From assembly GCF_017591425.1 (NCBI RefSeq), contig NW_024464918.1, positions 28,548,001 to 28,612,000 on the forward strand: a DNA stretch of 64,000 nucleotides. Direction: 5' to 3'. Position numbers and translations under genes: made by a program. The number at the start of each line of letters is the position of its first letter. Position 1 is the stretch's first letter. The DNA is from Ochotona curzoniae. Its lineage: Eukaryota > Chordata > Mammalia > Lagomorpha > Ochotonidae. The notes below the pieces were generated by a model that worked only from the letters and a program-made list of their open reading frames with translations, made no database searches and had not been told where the DNA came from. This document shows, one piece after another, positions 21,640 to 33,174 of the stretch.

Positions 21640-23260
21640 TCCTAGGATCTCATTCTTCAGGAGTCAACAACACAATGTACAGAAGTCAGGCACCACAGTG
21701 TGAGGGTCAAGGTTATTTTAGGGAAAAAGAGGCCGTGACACACTGCTAATTCCACTTCCTCCACAGGTATATTAAAAAAGGACTCTAACTTTGCAAGATC
21801 AAAACACAGAATAAAATACCAAAGGCATCAACGATATAACACATGAGAGTGCACGAAGTATCATGCATACTAGTGGCTCAGCAGACGCAAGATGAATTAA
21901 GACGATTTTTATCTCACAGTGTTTAATGAACTTGGGACATGAGGTTTCATAGAAAATTCCCAGCATGTTCCACATTACATATTTTTTTAAGTATCTTGCA
22001 AAACCCAGATTAGAAAATTGGTTTGCCAACTGCCTTGATTTATTGCCTCTAGAAACATCGTGAAGATGAATCATCTCTCCTCCAACTTACTCTGATTTTT
22101 TTTTTTTTTAGGAATTTGTAAGCTGAGTGCAATTGACTACATCAAAAGTATTAGCTGGTTAATCCAGTGGTGCCATGTGTGTCAGCTTCGAAAGGCACAA
22201 AAGGACATAGTCTTGAAATAAGGTCCTCACTTAGGACAGCTGCTTTGTATGGAAATGAATGCACTGAAGAGCTAAACAAAGGGCCCACCCCCTCATCCAA
22301 GCATGAAGACAGGAAATGAACACCAGCACAGTTCATATATTCTGTCCTCTTCTTTACCATTTCAGCTGCATTTCCTAGCATACACTAAGCGAAAAATGAC
22401 TAGGGGCACATTTTTGGATGTTAACTAAAAAATTCTTATTAATAAAAAATGGAAAGCCATCTGTAGACGATGTGCAAGGTAAACTGAATTGACAGAGTCA
22501 TTCTTTGGTGATTTAATTTACCCGACATCAGTATACCTTGAAGCCTCTGGGTTTCTTCCCCCTTCATTTCCAAGCCGTAACTCTTCATTCTCTTTCAACG
22601 TAGCACTATATTAAAAGTTGCTGAAGTAAACCAGATTATGTATTTCCTAACTGCACAGAATAATGGATATGCAACTGGGAAAATAAGTCTTTTTAATAGG
22701 TAATGCCCTCTTATTCATGTTTGTTGAAGTTTAATAGCAAAAGCAGCAGACCTTGAAAAAGTGTTGGTCTTTCCTTCAATTGCAATCATAATCTAACCGT
22801 ACACTGGTTGGGGGCTAGCAGTTACATGCAGAGTGCCTGGCAGTACGCTGACAGGCCATTTATCTCTGGGGAAGAAAGGAAAAGAAAGGAATGCATTTCA
22901 CTGCTAACATTAATTGCTAATGCTTCTCCAGAAAAATATGATAGAAAATGTGTTACAAAATACACAGTGAAAACATTATGTAATATAATAACAAATTGTG
23001 ACATTATCATAAGATGTAAGGATTTGCATATTGGAAAGACAGCTAAATGCATGTTTTGTTTTGTTTTGTTTTTTTCTTTTACTCATTAGCCGTGGAGGCT
23101 GTACCTTTAGCTGGCAGGAATTTGAACTTGAGCTACTAGAGTTTGGATCTATCATTAGAGTATTCCCTAAAACTAGCACCAGTTCACAGTGCTCAAAAAA
23201 ACCACAAAAAATTCAAACACATGAAAACTTAAACTGTGTAGACACAATGAGTATTGTCAT
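21640..23260. other. Unclassified spacer
   Basis: Mostly unique AT-rich sequence, with T runs at 22097-22110 and a TTTTG repeat at 23055-23070. No gene is supported. Confidence 0.5.
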
Positions 23261-23264
23261 GCTA

Positions 23265-23400
23265 CAAAGGTGAAACTGAGGTTCATGGATTCTAAGTGAA
23301 TACATTGAACCCTTACCGCTAGAAGCTGGCAGAGCTGGAATCAAAGCAGGAGGGTTCATGCGGTCTCCACTGCAGTGAGTGTCCTGGAAGGGCAGGAAAC
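23265..23400 (-). mobile_element. MIR fragment
   Basis: GGTGAAACTGAGGTTCATGG, then AGCTGGCAGAGCTGGAATCA and AAGCAGGAGGGTTCATGCGG, follow the reverse complement of the conserved MIR core and tRNA-derived part. Old element shared by all mammals. Confidence 0.6.
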
Positions 23401-23639
23401 GATTTTGTGCACAGAATTCTGCACCTGGTCAAACACTCACTGATTTCATGAAGAACTAACATATCTCGAGACATCTGAAGATGGAGACAATTCGCCACAA
23501 TGAACTTTTCTGAACTATCTGCTTTTGAAATTGCACTGTAAAAAAAAAAAACATGAAAAATGTATGTAAATAAGTTATTGGAGAAAAACTGTTGTTCATG
23601 CAGCTGAATTACAAAAAAATATCTATTCATTTCTTAGCA

Positions 23640-24170
23640 GGGAGCAGAATAGAAGCAGAGCAGCTGGGACTTGCACTACCATCCATACAGCCTGCTGCAG
23701 TACAGTGCAGACACCGTACACTTCATTCAACACAAATTGTGAAAAAGAAAACTAAGTGAATACACTCTCATTAAGAGAATTTCTTTGAAAGTCAAATCGC
23801 AACACTAAAAAACATGATGCCAAATTAAGAACCCTATATAACTCATTAGCAAATGGGAAAAAAATTTTATTTCCAAGTGTGAAAATACGTTATTTTATTT
23901 ATTCTTCTAGGATTGAGAAGGTGATAGTGACAGAGCCATACACAGCCATCTAACACTAACCTAACTGACAATGTCAGTTCAGCTTCCACATATTCAGTGT
24001 CTTACCTTTGAAAGTAGTAACAGCTATATTCTAACTATTACTTTACAGCAAAGGATAAAGGGGAAGGCATTTTAAATTCTCCTATATAATTTATGTCATC
24101 TATACAAAAACCAGAATAAGATAAACCAGTAGGTAACCCATTGCAAATCACAACTGGTATGTTATAATCT
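23640..24170. other. Unclassified spacer
   Basis: AT-rich, no gene and no named repeat. Confidence 0.5.
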
Positions 24171-24177
24171 CAAAAAG

Positions 24178-24290
24178 TACAAGGATGCTTCAGAAAATTC
24201 ATGGAATAACAGATTGAAAATTGTTTTGATGCAAAAAAGATTAAAATCCAGTCATTGTTCCTTCAAAATTCATGGAAATGTGTACGTAAT
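24178..24290. mobile_element. Mariner-like non-autonomous element, copy C
   Basis: Starts GTACAAGGATGCTTCAGAAA, then ATTCATGGAATAACAG. It shares the TGCAAAAAAGATTAAAATCC block with the 15559 copy. Its right end is degenerate and reads in the same orientation as the left, so it may be a rearranged copy. Confidence 0.42.
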
Positions 24291-24299
24291 GGTATGTTC

Positions 24300-26790
24300 A
24301 ACGGACTGTGTTTATAGCCAGAAGGGACAATCAACAGTTTGAAGCCAAAGAAACTCATATTACAGGACAATGAAAGTACTTGTTACAACACCAGCTCCAG
24401 TTGAAAATGCTAGTCAGTGGGAGGGTAAATCTAAGGAAATTATTTCCAGGGCAAAAATGAGAAGAGAAATTTCCTAGGAGTAGGTTATCATGAGGCCTAC
24501 ATTGACTCTAGAGCAATCTGCTCATCTATCCTGGCATGAGTTTTAATGATAAAGCCCAGATCCAAACTTCATCCCCCCCAAAATCTAAGAGTTCGGAGAA
24601 GCAACATGCTCAGCAAGTAGAAAACAAATGAGACCCAAACAAAAAACAAAACACCGTTCCTTCATTCACACTGTAATGGCAAAGACAGGTGCCGGAATGG
24701 GTGTGGCTGAGCACTGAGCAGAAAAACACACATGAACAATACACACTCTTCCCTCATTAGAATTCTCAACTGGAAGTTCAAACTCAAACACTGATCTCTG
24801 AAACTCAACTAACCACATAATCTGAAAATGACCTTGTTTAAACAATTCAATATATGTATTTCTGGCCATCAGTTAAGTGTCTTGCAAAGAGGAGGCAGAA
24901 TCTGGAGTTAATTGAAGTAAAATCTCAGCAGATCCCCAAAGATGCCACCGCAAAGCGTGTGTGCTCACCATATAATGTCCTATTGTAAACCATAGTAAAC
25001 AGTGATGAGCAAACATTCGATCAAGTCAGCAGCAATTACAACATTGTGTTCACAAGAATTGTAAATACCGAACAAACGAATAACAAGAGCAATGTTGGTG
25101 TTCTGTATGTTTCATTAAAACATAAAAGGAAACCAAAAATATAGAGAGAAATAATGATCTCTTAAGCTTTGCTCATTTTAGTTGAAAAAGAAAGACACAG
25201 AAATTTCAGAAACGCAAGATCCAAAAGAAGGCAAAATAGGAAAGATGCTGTATTTGGAGAGAAATTCTTAGAGTTAAGGAAAGGTAACTATTATGCTTCG
25301 AATAAAAGCTGATGTTCTCCTCATCCTGTCAAGCAGGAAAAACAGAGATTTCATATGTAGACCCATTAAACTGAAGCAGCAGACAGCACAAACTGCTTAC
25401 AGAGGCAGGGCTTCAAAAGAGTTGCCTTTTTAAGAGCAACAATGGAAACCAAAATATGCTGTAATGTTTTGTTCAAAGTACTGAAAGAGGGTAATGTGAA
25501 TGCAGCAAGTTCATGCAACAGAACTATTTTTAAGATTGATGATATAACTCTTTATATGCAGGTGTTCTAAAACACATGGACACTGACTTTAACGACGACA
25601 ATGTTTCCTACCAAGTCGTTTCCTCCAGCTTGAGTCACTTTTACATAATCATTTATTTTACAAAATGTGCACTTGAATATTTTTATCTGCCTGGCTGATA
25701 TTTTAACTAATTTAAAGACTCCTGGTAGTTTTAAAACCTAGATATACATTTTTAGAAACCTGGGGCCTATTTCTTAGAAAGCCAAGCATCAGGAAATCAG
25801 TTTGTTTCTCCCTGCTTCAGGGGCAAGATGGCAGACTAACTCCCAAGAGTACCAACCTGCGAAGCCTCCCATGATAAGCCCATGGAGCACTGCCCCACAC
25901 TTCCTGTGGCACCTCTCCACTCACTCACACCAGGACTTGGCAATCTCCTGCATTTGGGATGCAGCCTCAGCTCTGGCAGCTCTCCTGCTTACAAAAACCT
26001 GAGCAAAGTCTCCCAAGCCTGTGCAACTGTTGCTTTGATAGTTGAATCTACAGATTTGGAAGTTTTCAACCATTGGGAGGCTGTGTGGCTATATTACTAA
26101 TAATCACAAGAGATCAGTCAAGTATTAAAAGAAATAAGGCTGTTACAGAGTTTTATAAATCAGTATCTGGGGAGAAGATTATATCACATATTACTTCTAA
26201 TTAATAATTTTAAAATATTCAATGCAAAAGTCAAAAACTATCACATAATATGGCAATCTACCAATGGGAATAAACAGACCAAAAGTGCATAAATCCCGGT
26301 AATTATTCAAGCTATTTGAACATAATATTTTTGAACAATGCATCCAAAGATAAATTGTTTCATTTGATCATTTACAAAACTATATAAGGAAAAAGTATCT
26401 CAAGAAGTTCACTGATAATATACAAGTCACACAACTATCTTCAAACAGTATGAAATTACTAATAAAAATAATGGAGAAGAGTTTTGAAGATAAAAGAACA
26501 CACTGTTTTGTGATACTTGAATCAAATGAAAAAAATATAGATCCAATGAAACATTTAAAACTTAATAACCTTAACAATAAATAAAAATTACTTAAAGTAG
26601 TCCCAGGGAGAGAAATTTGTGATCTATGTGCTCTAATAAAGAAAAGTACAAACCTAGAATTTGTACATCTAGCCTAAAAATTCAAGAAAAGAATAATGCA
26701 CTAGGTCTAAAGCAGGCAGTGCAAGAATCACAAACCTAGAAAACTAGATTTGCCTAAGATGTATTCACTCTTTTAAACAGATTAATAAAA
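24300..26790. other. Unclassified spacer
   Basis: Unique AT-rich sequence. Around 25815-25860 the text CAGGGGCAAGATGGCAGACT vaguely recalls an L1 5' end, but the rest does not follow. Confidence 0.45.
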
Positions 26791-26793
26791 TCA

Positions 26794-27080
26794 CAGAGAG
26801 GCAAGCTCATCTTCTTACAGTGCTGGCATCCCACGTGGGTGACTGTGTACCAGCTGCTGCACTTTGGATTCAGCTCTGTTTATGGCCTTGGAAATCAGAG
26901 GATGGGCCAAAGCCTTGGGTCTCTGCACCCACGTGGGAGACCCGGAGGCTCCTGGTATGAGCTCAGCTCAGCTCAGCTCCAGCTGTGCAGCCATGTGGGG
27001 AGTGAACCAGCAGATGCAAGATCTGTCTTTCCCTCTCTTTCTCTAGGTGAATCTGACTTTCAATTAAAATCAATCTTAAA
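26794..27080 (+). mobile_element. CSINE with perfect 15-bp target duplication
   Basis: CSINE body and CT tail with a shortened head. It is flanked by AGATTAATAAAATCA at 26779-26793 and 27081-27095. A small GAGCTCAGCTCAGCTCAGCT run marks a local slippage in the body. Confidence 0.92.
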
Positions 27081-27099
27081 AGATTAATAAAATCAACTG

Positions 27100-27865
27100 T
27101 CTTGAGGAATGATTGGAGAGGGAATAAAAAAGCAAACATGCTAAGTCCGCAAAAAATCATTTGAATTACCAGAGTAGATGACATCTGCAATTTTTGCTCA
27201 GTTTTGAGTTTTTACAAGTGTATCATTTTTTTGAATCAAAGTCTAAAAAGTGATAAATTTTCAGAAATGATTTTGATGTTATAATTATCTAAATTTTTGC
27301 ACTTCATATTAGGTGTTCACTGTGGCGTGTGAGTTAAGTATCATTATTCTGCCTTCCCCAAAATGCCAAAGATCTGTACTTCAAGTTAAATCACAAGACA
27401 AAGCTCCAGGGTCATGCCAAAACTCAGGTTACACGGACTTATTTTAAACATCACTAGAACTGTTAAACCGTAAGATTTGCCCATGGAAATCTTCCAAAAT
27501 CCTTACTGAGCAAATCTGGCATGCAGAGTGACTTTCTTTCCATGTATTGTGCATCAGCTGAACCTTAGAGCATCAGGAAAGAGGTTTTCTGACAATGCCA
27601 ATAGCGACTAAACCAGCGTCTTTGAATAGCTGTTCACAAAAGTGCTCGAGTGTTTTTGTACTGTGAAAAAAACTGTGAACTGTTGAACTGTGCTAAAGTT
27701 GCTATTACAGATCACGTGCAGAATAATCCAGAAGAAATAAGAACATCTTTGTGACGAGGTTGTGAGGACAATCAATATTCAGTCTTATCTACATCTTAGT
27801 GACTGTAGGTCTGTGCTGAGAGTCATAACTTTGATATGGACTTAAGACAGGCAACCTGGTTCACG
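27100..27865. other. Unclassified spacer
   Basis: Unique AT-rich sequence without recognised features. Confidence 0.5.
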
Positions 27866-27868
27866 GCC

Positions 27869-28156
27869 ATGAGTTTGGAAGTCACAGGTCTCTCACTTTT
27901 GCAATGCTTTCTGCCCATCTGTGAGTCAAATGAGGCCTTTCCAGTAAATACACCTGTGAGGGAGCAGTGTCACGTAGCCACTGCCCTTCAAGCCCCATAG
28001 GAGACCTGCTCAGTAAAAGCTTGGTCTCTCCTCTGCCAGTAGGTGAACTCAGAGGACTGAAGGTACCAACCTCTCTTCCCCTCCCATTTTCTTTCATGGC
28101 CCAGTGTGTCCGTATACTTCACCTTCTGAATAAACCTCACCACTTTCTTAAGCCAT
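27869..28156 (+). mobile_element. LTR-like sequence
   Basis: Begins TG and ends CA, and carries a single AATAAA in TTCTGAATAAACCTCACCAC near the 3' side, like an R-U5 junction. It also has a pyrimidine-rich stretch at 28068-28095. These are the marks of a solo LTR of an endogenous retrovirus. No target duplication or second LTR was confirmed. Confidence 0.35.
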
Positions 28157-28254
28157 GTTGGTGCCTGTCCCTAAGATGCTTTTCAATAGGCAAAAAGCTA
28201 GGAAATAAATATTAATCCCTAACCTACAACACAGCAACTTTAAGGGTAAAAAGA

Positions 28255-28555
28255 GCCTGAAGTCCTCATCTTGCAAATGTCAGGATCCTTATGGGCGCTG
28301 GTTCTAATCCTAGCTTCTCCACTTCCCATACAGCTTCCTGCTCGTGGCCTGGAAAAAGCAGCTGAGGACAGCCCAAGGCCTGGTGACCCTGCACCTGAGC
28401 TGGAGACCCAGAAGCAGCTCCTGGCTCCTCACTTCAAATCAGCTCAGCTTTGGCTGTTTTGGTCACTGTAGGATAAAAATTTAGGTCTCTCTATATCTCC
28501 TTCTATGTATCTGCCTTTCCAACAAAAAATAAATAAATCCCAAAGGAAAAAAAAA
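28255..28555 (+). mobile_element. CSINE
   Basis: CTTATGGGCGCTGGTTCTAA, CACTTCCCATACAGCTTCCT, GCTCCTGGCTCCTCACTTCA and CTGCCTTTCCAACAAAAAAT are CSINE parts in order. The head and the GGGGAGTGAA segment are worn. Confidence 0.85.
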
Positions 28556-28647
28556 AGATCTGCACTCCTTTTTAGGTCCTATATACTAAAAGTAAGTCAC
28601 AATTATGCTTTGTCATCTAAATAAAGTATGGCTTGTACGTAACAATA

Positions 28648-28895
28648 TTTAAAAATATTCATTTATTTCCTAGACAGGGGAGAGACAAAGAATGAGACCC
28701 ATTATCTGGTCCTCCAACGTGCACAATAGTGAGAGCTGGGCCCTGAACGGTAGGACTCAAGTGCCTAGACATCCTTGTGCCTCCTAGGATCTGCACTGCA
28801 GAAGGGTGGAGTCAGAAACCAGAGCCAGATGTTGAACCCAGGCACTCTAGTGTACAACACAGGTACTTATCTGTTAGGCTAACCACCTGCCCTTC
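28648..28895 (-). mobile_element. Antisense old CSINE-type SINE
   Basis: The reverse complement gives an older lagomorph SINE. AATATTCATTTATTTCC is the tail end and TTAGGCTAACCACCTGCCC the head. GTTGAACCCAGGCACTC matches the older B-box region. Confidence 0.65.
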
Positions 28896-29389
28896 CTTGA
28901 AAACTAGAATTTTTTTTTTACCCTATGAGTTGCATATTCCTGATGAGATAAGGTGGATGGATGTTACTTCGCTACTTTCTAATGCTCACTTTGAATGCCA
29001 GAATTATCTCAATTTTTCAATGGATTTCACATACGGAAAGTGGAGACAGTTGACAAAAATAGAAAAATCTGAAGGTCCCAAATGCAACCATTTCCAAAAA
29101 AATCCCATTTGCTTAATAAGTATTTAGCTGCATGTGTATGCACTCTGACAATAACTTAAGGCTTTTTCAACAGGAAAATATGCTTAGGAAAGTTAATTAC
29201 TTTTCAGTCATTAGTATCTATCTCTAGAATGGCATATCAACAAAACAAAACCTAGTAAAAATGCAGAAAGTTCTAAAAAAGACACATAGTAGGGGCTTCA
29301 TAAAAGCCTGGCCGACAGTGCCTCTGGACAGGTGCATGTTAATTGGTATAATTACATGCAGTCTTGTATTATTTTTAAGGTTTTTATTT

Positions 29390-29765
29390 TTCATGCCAGC
29401 ATTGTGGCTCAACAAACAAATTCTCTACCTGCAAGCAATGGCATGCCATGCCTGGCTCCTAACTCCTGGCTCCTAAGCTCCTAACACCTGGCTCCTGACT
29501 CCTGGTTCCTAACCCCTGGTTCCTGGCTCCTAACTCCAGGTTCCTAACCCGTGGCTCCTGGCTCCTAGCTCCTGGCTCCTGGCTCCTAGCTCCTGGCTCC
29601 TAACCCCTGGCTCCTAATTCCTAGCTTCTAACCCCTGGCTCCTGGCTTTGGATTGGCACAGCTCTTGCCACTGAGGCCATTTGGGGAGTGAACCAATGGA
29701 TGAAAGATCTTTCTCTGGTTTCTCCTTCTCTGTAAATCTTCCTTGCCAATAAAAATATTTTAAAA
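29390..29765 (+). mobile_element. CSINE with internal minisatellite
   Basis: The head (CATGCCAGCATTGTGGCTCA) runs to about 29450. The SINE middle is absent and replaced by an array of CTCCTGG and CTCCTAAC units. The 3' part then resumes (GGCTTTGGATTGGCACAGCT, GGGGAGTGAACCAATGG, CCTTGCCAATAAAAATA). The array expanded from the short CTCCTGGCTCCTGGCTT duplication that is normal in this SINE. Confidence 0.85.
29451..29648. repeat. CTCCTGG/CTCCTAAC minisatellite
   Basis: About two dozen 7-8 bp units, mixed between CTCCTGG, CTCCTAAC and variants, strongly pyrimidine-rich on the + strand. Confidence 0.93.
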
Positions 29766-30048
29766 AGTTTTTTATTAATTTGAAAGGCACAATTACAGAG
29801 AGAGGGTAGACAGGCATATCTTCCACCTGCTGATTCATCTCCCCGCACCACCAATTGCCCACAATGGCTGGGGTTGAGTCAGGCCTAATCCAAGGAGCCG
29901 GAGATTCTAACCACGTCTACCAAATATGTGGCCATCATTGGCTGCCTGCCCGAGAGCATTAGCAGAAAGCAGGATCAGAAGTGGAGCAGACAGGATTAGA
30001 ACTCACAGGCGACAGCTTAACTCACTGTGTCACAACAGAAATCCCGTG
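29766..30048 (-). mobile_element. Antisense CSINE, older subfamily
   Basis: Its tail meets the tail of the previous CSINE. GGCACAATTACAGAGAGAGG lies near the left end. GAGCATTAGCAGAAAGCAGG and ATCAGAAGTGGAGCAGACAG are typical of the older lagomorph-wide form. The head is near 30048. Confidence 0.82.
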
Positions 30049-30049
30049 G

Positions 30050-31299
30050 TCCTTTATTTTCAAAGCCCAGCACTGGGTGTGCGCAGCTTGAGATCAGTAA
30101 GTACAAATATTATGGCGGAACACAAAGATACTTTTACTAGTCTAAAAATGTAGTTTTTAGGATAATCAACACACTCATCATAATGACCTACCCACAGCAT
30201 GAACTCATCCTAATCCATGGCAGGTGTGAACAGGACAGGCTGGCTTTGTTCTGTGCCTCTTCTGAATTTGGGACCCAAATTTCAGGAGCAACACCTTGCA
30301 GAATATGAGCTCCCCCAAGATGGTGCAAGGAGCCACTATTCAGACAGCAAGAGATCAAGGAGGCACAGAGCACAACATGGCACATTTTTTATAGCTCTAA
30401 GTGCAAACAGGTATCCAGCAGGTCATGGCGAGTCTCACTTCAGGCAGAAGAACCAGTGCTGTTCAGCACTGATCCTGTGTCATCTTCATGAGCACTGGAG
30501 CCCTCTCGGAGCTCTGAGCAAGATAGGTCTCAAAGGATTATTATCTGCAAAGTTTTTCTTCAGCTCATAATTAATTGCTGGCACTCATACTTCTGTTGCG
30601 TGCTTCATGTGGCCATCTGTACGCCTGGGGTTCCAAAGAGGTGTTGCTAATTGCTTGTGGCTTCGCACCAGAGGCATGCTAATGGAACAAAAGTGGTGTT
30701 TATAATGCTACAGTGACTGAACACTTTCCCTGGCATTTCCAGGCTTTCTCCGCCTCGGATTTGACTTTTAAAATGACCATCCAAATGATAAATAATATTA
30801 CAGAGTTGGAGCCAGAGGATTTTTCAGGACAAAAGTTATCAGTGGAGAAACAGAGAGCTTTGGAGATAGGAAAGAGCAGAGAGCGTTGGTCTGTAACACA
30901 CCTGGCCGAAGGACTCTCTTCATTGGAATGCTTAGATGAAAATTTCAATTCTCCTGGTTGCCACTGCTGTCCGTAATAGATAAGCACTTTTGGCAAGCAT
31001 GCAGGGATGGTTAATCATTACGAATGTGGATCTAGAAGCACTTTTGACCACTGGTGAGGAGCTTCAGAGCCATGCTAATCACCACCAAGGCCAAAGGCAA
31101 AAACAGACAGACAAAAAAACAAAGCTACAGGAAGGGTACATGAAAACACTTCCATCTTAACAGGACTTAAAATTGATGGTGGTATTCTTAACATCTACAG
31201 GAGGGATCATGCTTCTGCTAATTGCAATGAACAGTGTTTTCATAAGATGCCTGTTCTCAACAGAAACTATAACAGTATTTTGTCTTTTTTAAATAAATA
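30050..31299. other. Unique sequence, possibly conserved
   Basis: No repeat named. The 30217-30570 open frame (117 codons) lacks any family match. The part at 30560-30760 has high complexity, a TAATTAATTGC site and several unmutated CpGs, and could be conserved non-coding DNA. Confidence 0.35.
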
Positions 31300-31341
31300 A
31301 TTAAAAATCAATTATTAAAAATCAATTATTAAAAATCAATT
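31300..31341. repeat. Three exact 14-bp tandem repeats
   Basis: ATTAAAAATCAATT repeated three times without change at 31300-31313, 31314-31327 and 31328-31341. The unit contains the homeodomain-like core ATCAATTATTA across junctions. Confidence 0.97.
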
Positions 31342-31496
31342 ATGTTGACCACTGGAAGAGGTAATATTTCACAAGACAAAACAGGGGCCATTTCTGATTT
31401 TGGAAAAAATACCGTCGGATAAAATCAAAAGCACAGGGTCCTTTTTTTCTTTTGTTGTTTTCTTTTTTGTCTTGGTTTTTTTCTGAAGTATATATT

Positions 31497-31762
31497 GGAT
31501 GCCGGCACTGTAGCATGGCGTAATAAGCCTCTACCTGTGACGTCAGCATCTCATGCTAGTTTGAGACCCGGCTGATCCACTTTCAATCCAGCTCCATGCT
31601 AAGGCACATGAGAAGGCAGCAGAAGATGGCAGAATTGCTTGGAACTCTGCACCTAATACCCGGGTATGGGAGCCAGTTAGGGAGTGACAAAGCAGAGGGC
31701 AGATGCCTCTCTCTCATACTGCTCCCCTTGTGTACATTGTTAAATAATTAAAAATATTTTAA
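31497..31762 (+). mobile_element. Old CSINE
   Basis: TGCCGGCACTGTAGCATGGC head, CTTTCAATCCAGCTCCATGC, AATTGCTTGGAACTCTGCAC body and an AATAATTAAAAATATTTT end; the 3' half is reduced. Confidence 0.75.
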
Positions 31763-32075
31763 GACCCAATGCAATGGCTTCATTGGTTAATTCTCCCCTT
31801 TCCAGTACCAGGATGCCATATGGGCACCAGTTCCTGTCTGGGTTACTCCACTGCCCATCTAGCTTTATGTGTGTGGCCTGGGAAATCAGGAGGATGGATA
31901 GCCTTGGAATACTGCTCCCATGTGCGAGACCTGGAAGAGGTTCATGGTTTCCAATAAAAGCTTTTGCCTTTTTGACCTTTTGAGGAGTGAACCTGCAGAT
32001 GGAAGATCTTTCACTCTCTCCTCTCTTTGTAGATCCACCTTCCCAATAAAAAAAGCAAATCTATCTTTAGAAAAA
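31763..32075 (+). mobile_element. CSINE directly downstream of another CSINE
   Basis: ACCCAATGCAATGGCTTCAT head, GATGCCATATGGGCACCAGT, GTGTGGCCTGGGAAATCAGG, GATGGAAGATCTTTCACTCT and CTTCCCAATAAAAAAAGC tail. Same orientation as the preceding copy, abutting its A-rich end. Confidence 0.87.
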
Positions 32076-32079
32076 AAGC

Positions 32080-33035
32080 ATATTTTAGATGTACCTTTCA
32101 TCTAATGGATATATTGTTTTCCTAAACATATGTCAATCTGTTCAGACTTGGATGTGTGTATTGTAGTATCTTTACATTATTTTCATTCTTTTCTGTGCTT
32201 CCAGGTAATATACTGAACATGCTTAGATTTTCTTCATGTCTTCCTGATTTAAGGATGTCTTCATAAGCAGGTGCCTGAGCAGCTATTTCAGTCATATAAA
32301 ATGTATAATCATGGTTATGTAGCCTGATGTCACTCTTTTATTAGGCAGATGCTGGAGATAACTCTGAAAGTTGCTGTTATGTTAAAATTATGAAGCTCCT
32401 AGACCCTTCAAGTCATGAAACGAGCTTGTTTCTTTTCTGCTGCTCATAGTTCCTCACATTTAACTCCGGTGTGTTGTTGGCACAGAACAAAGAGAGGATG
32501 CACTCCAGTCAGAGCTGCGGGAGGCTTCCCAGACTGCACACACAGAAAGACGAGCTTAAAGACTGAACTACGTGTTACAAACTAGAAAGTTCAACAGCTG
32601 CTACCTTTAATAAAACTTGAAATCCTGGGATTTGGGATTCAACCACGGTAAACGTTGTACAGTTTTGTGTTTATTCTAGCAAAATCCTAGGAGGTGCATA
32701 CTTTGAAATATTTGTCTTTAATAAAAGCATATTAAACAACACTGACTTGTTTAACCATTTTAGCATTCATTTGAAAACATTCCGACAAAAATTTGTGGTT
32801 TTGAATGTCGTCTAAATATTATCAGCAGTCTTTTATCTAACTTCACATCATTTAAATAAATACACCAGGCTAGTACACAGAGTTGACATGCTTTTAGTTC
32901 TACTCAAATGTCTAGACAGGGCAAAGGGGTAGATTCGGGCTCTCTGGGGCTGGACCTGGAAGGACAGATTTAAGTTTTCTTTGGTCAGAATGCTTTCAAA
33001 TGAATACTACAATGGCTAAACAGCTTAGTGTTGTT
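32080..33035. other. Unclassified spacer
   Basis: Unique AT-rich sequence; no gene. Confidence 0.5.
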
Positions 33036-33041
33036 TTATGT

Positions 33042-33170
33042 GGCACAAGCAGGGAGCTGGATGGGAAGTGAAGCAGCTGTACTCAAGGCAGTGACCAGCG
33101 CCCACATAGGATTCCGGTATTTGTAAGGCAAGGATTTAGTGATTAGGGCAAGGATTTAGTGATTAGGTCC
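33042..33170 (-). mobile_element. Antisense CSINE fragment with a 20-bp duplication
   Basis: GGCACAAGCAGGGAGCTGGA and GTGACCAGCGCCCACATAGG are the 5' half of an antisense CSINE. The unit GGCAAGGATTTAGTGATTAG is exactly duplicated in tandem at 33127-33146 and 33147-33166. Confidence 0.75.
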
Positions 33171-33174
33171 AAAA

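Noticed and set aside
25815..26100. L1 5' end suggested by GGGGCAAGATGGCAGACTA
   Set aside because: The following sequence does not track an L1 5'-UTR or ORF1.
29451..29648. CRISPR-like array of short repeats
   Set aside because: Units are 7-8 bp without spacers and lie inside a SINE in a mammalian genome.
30188..30570. Possible processed pseudogene (117-codon + frame and 65-codon - frame)
   Set aside because: I could not match either translation to a known protein, and no A-tail or target duplication was seen.
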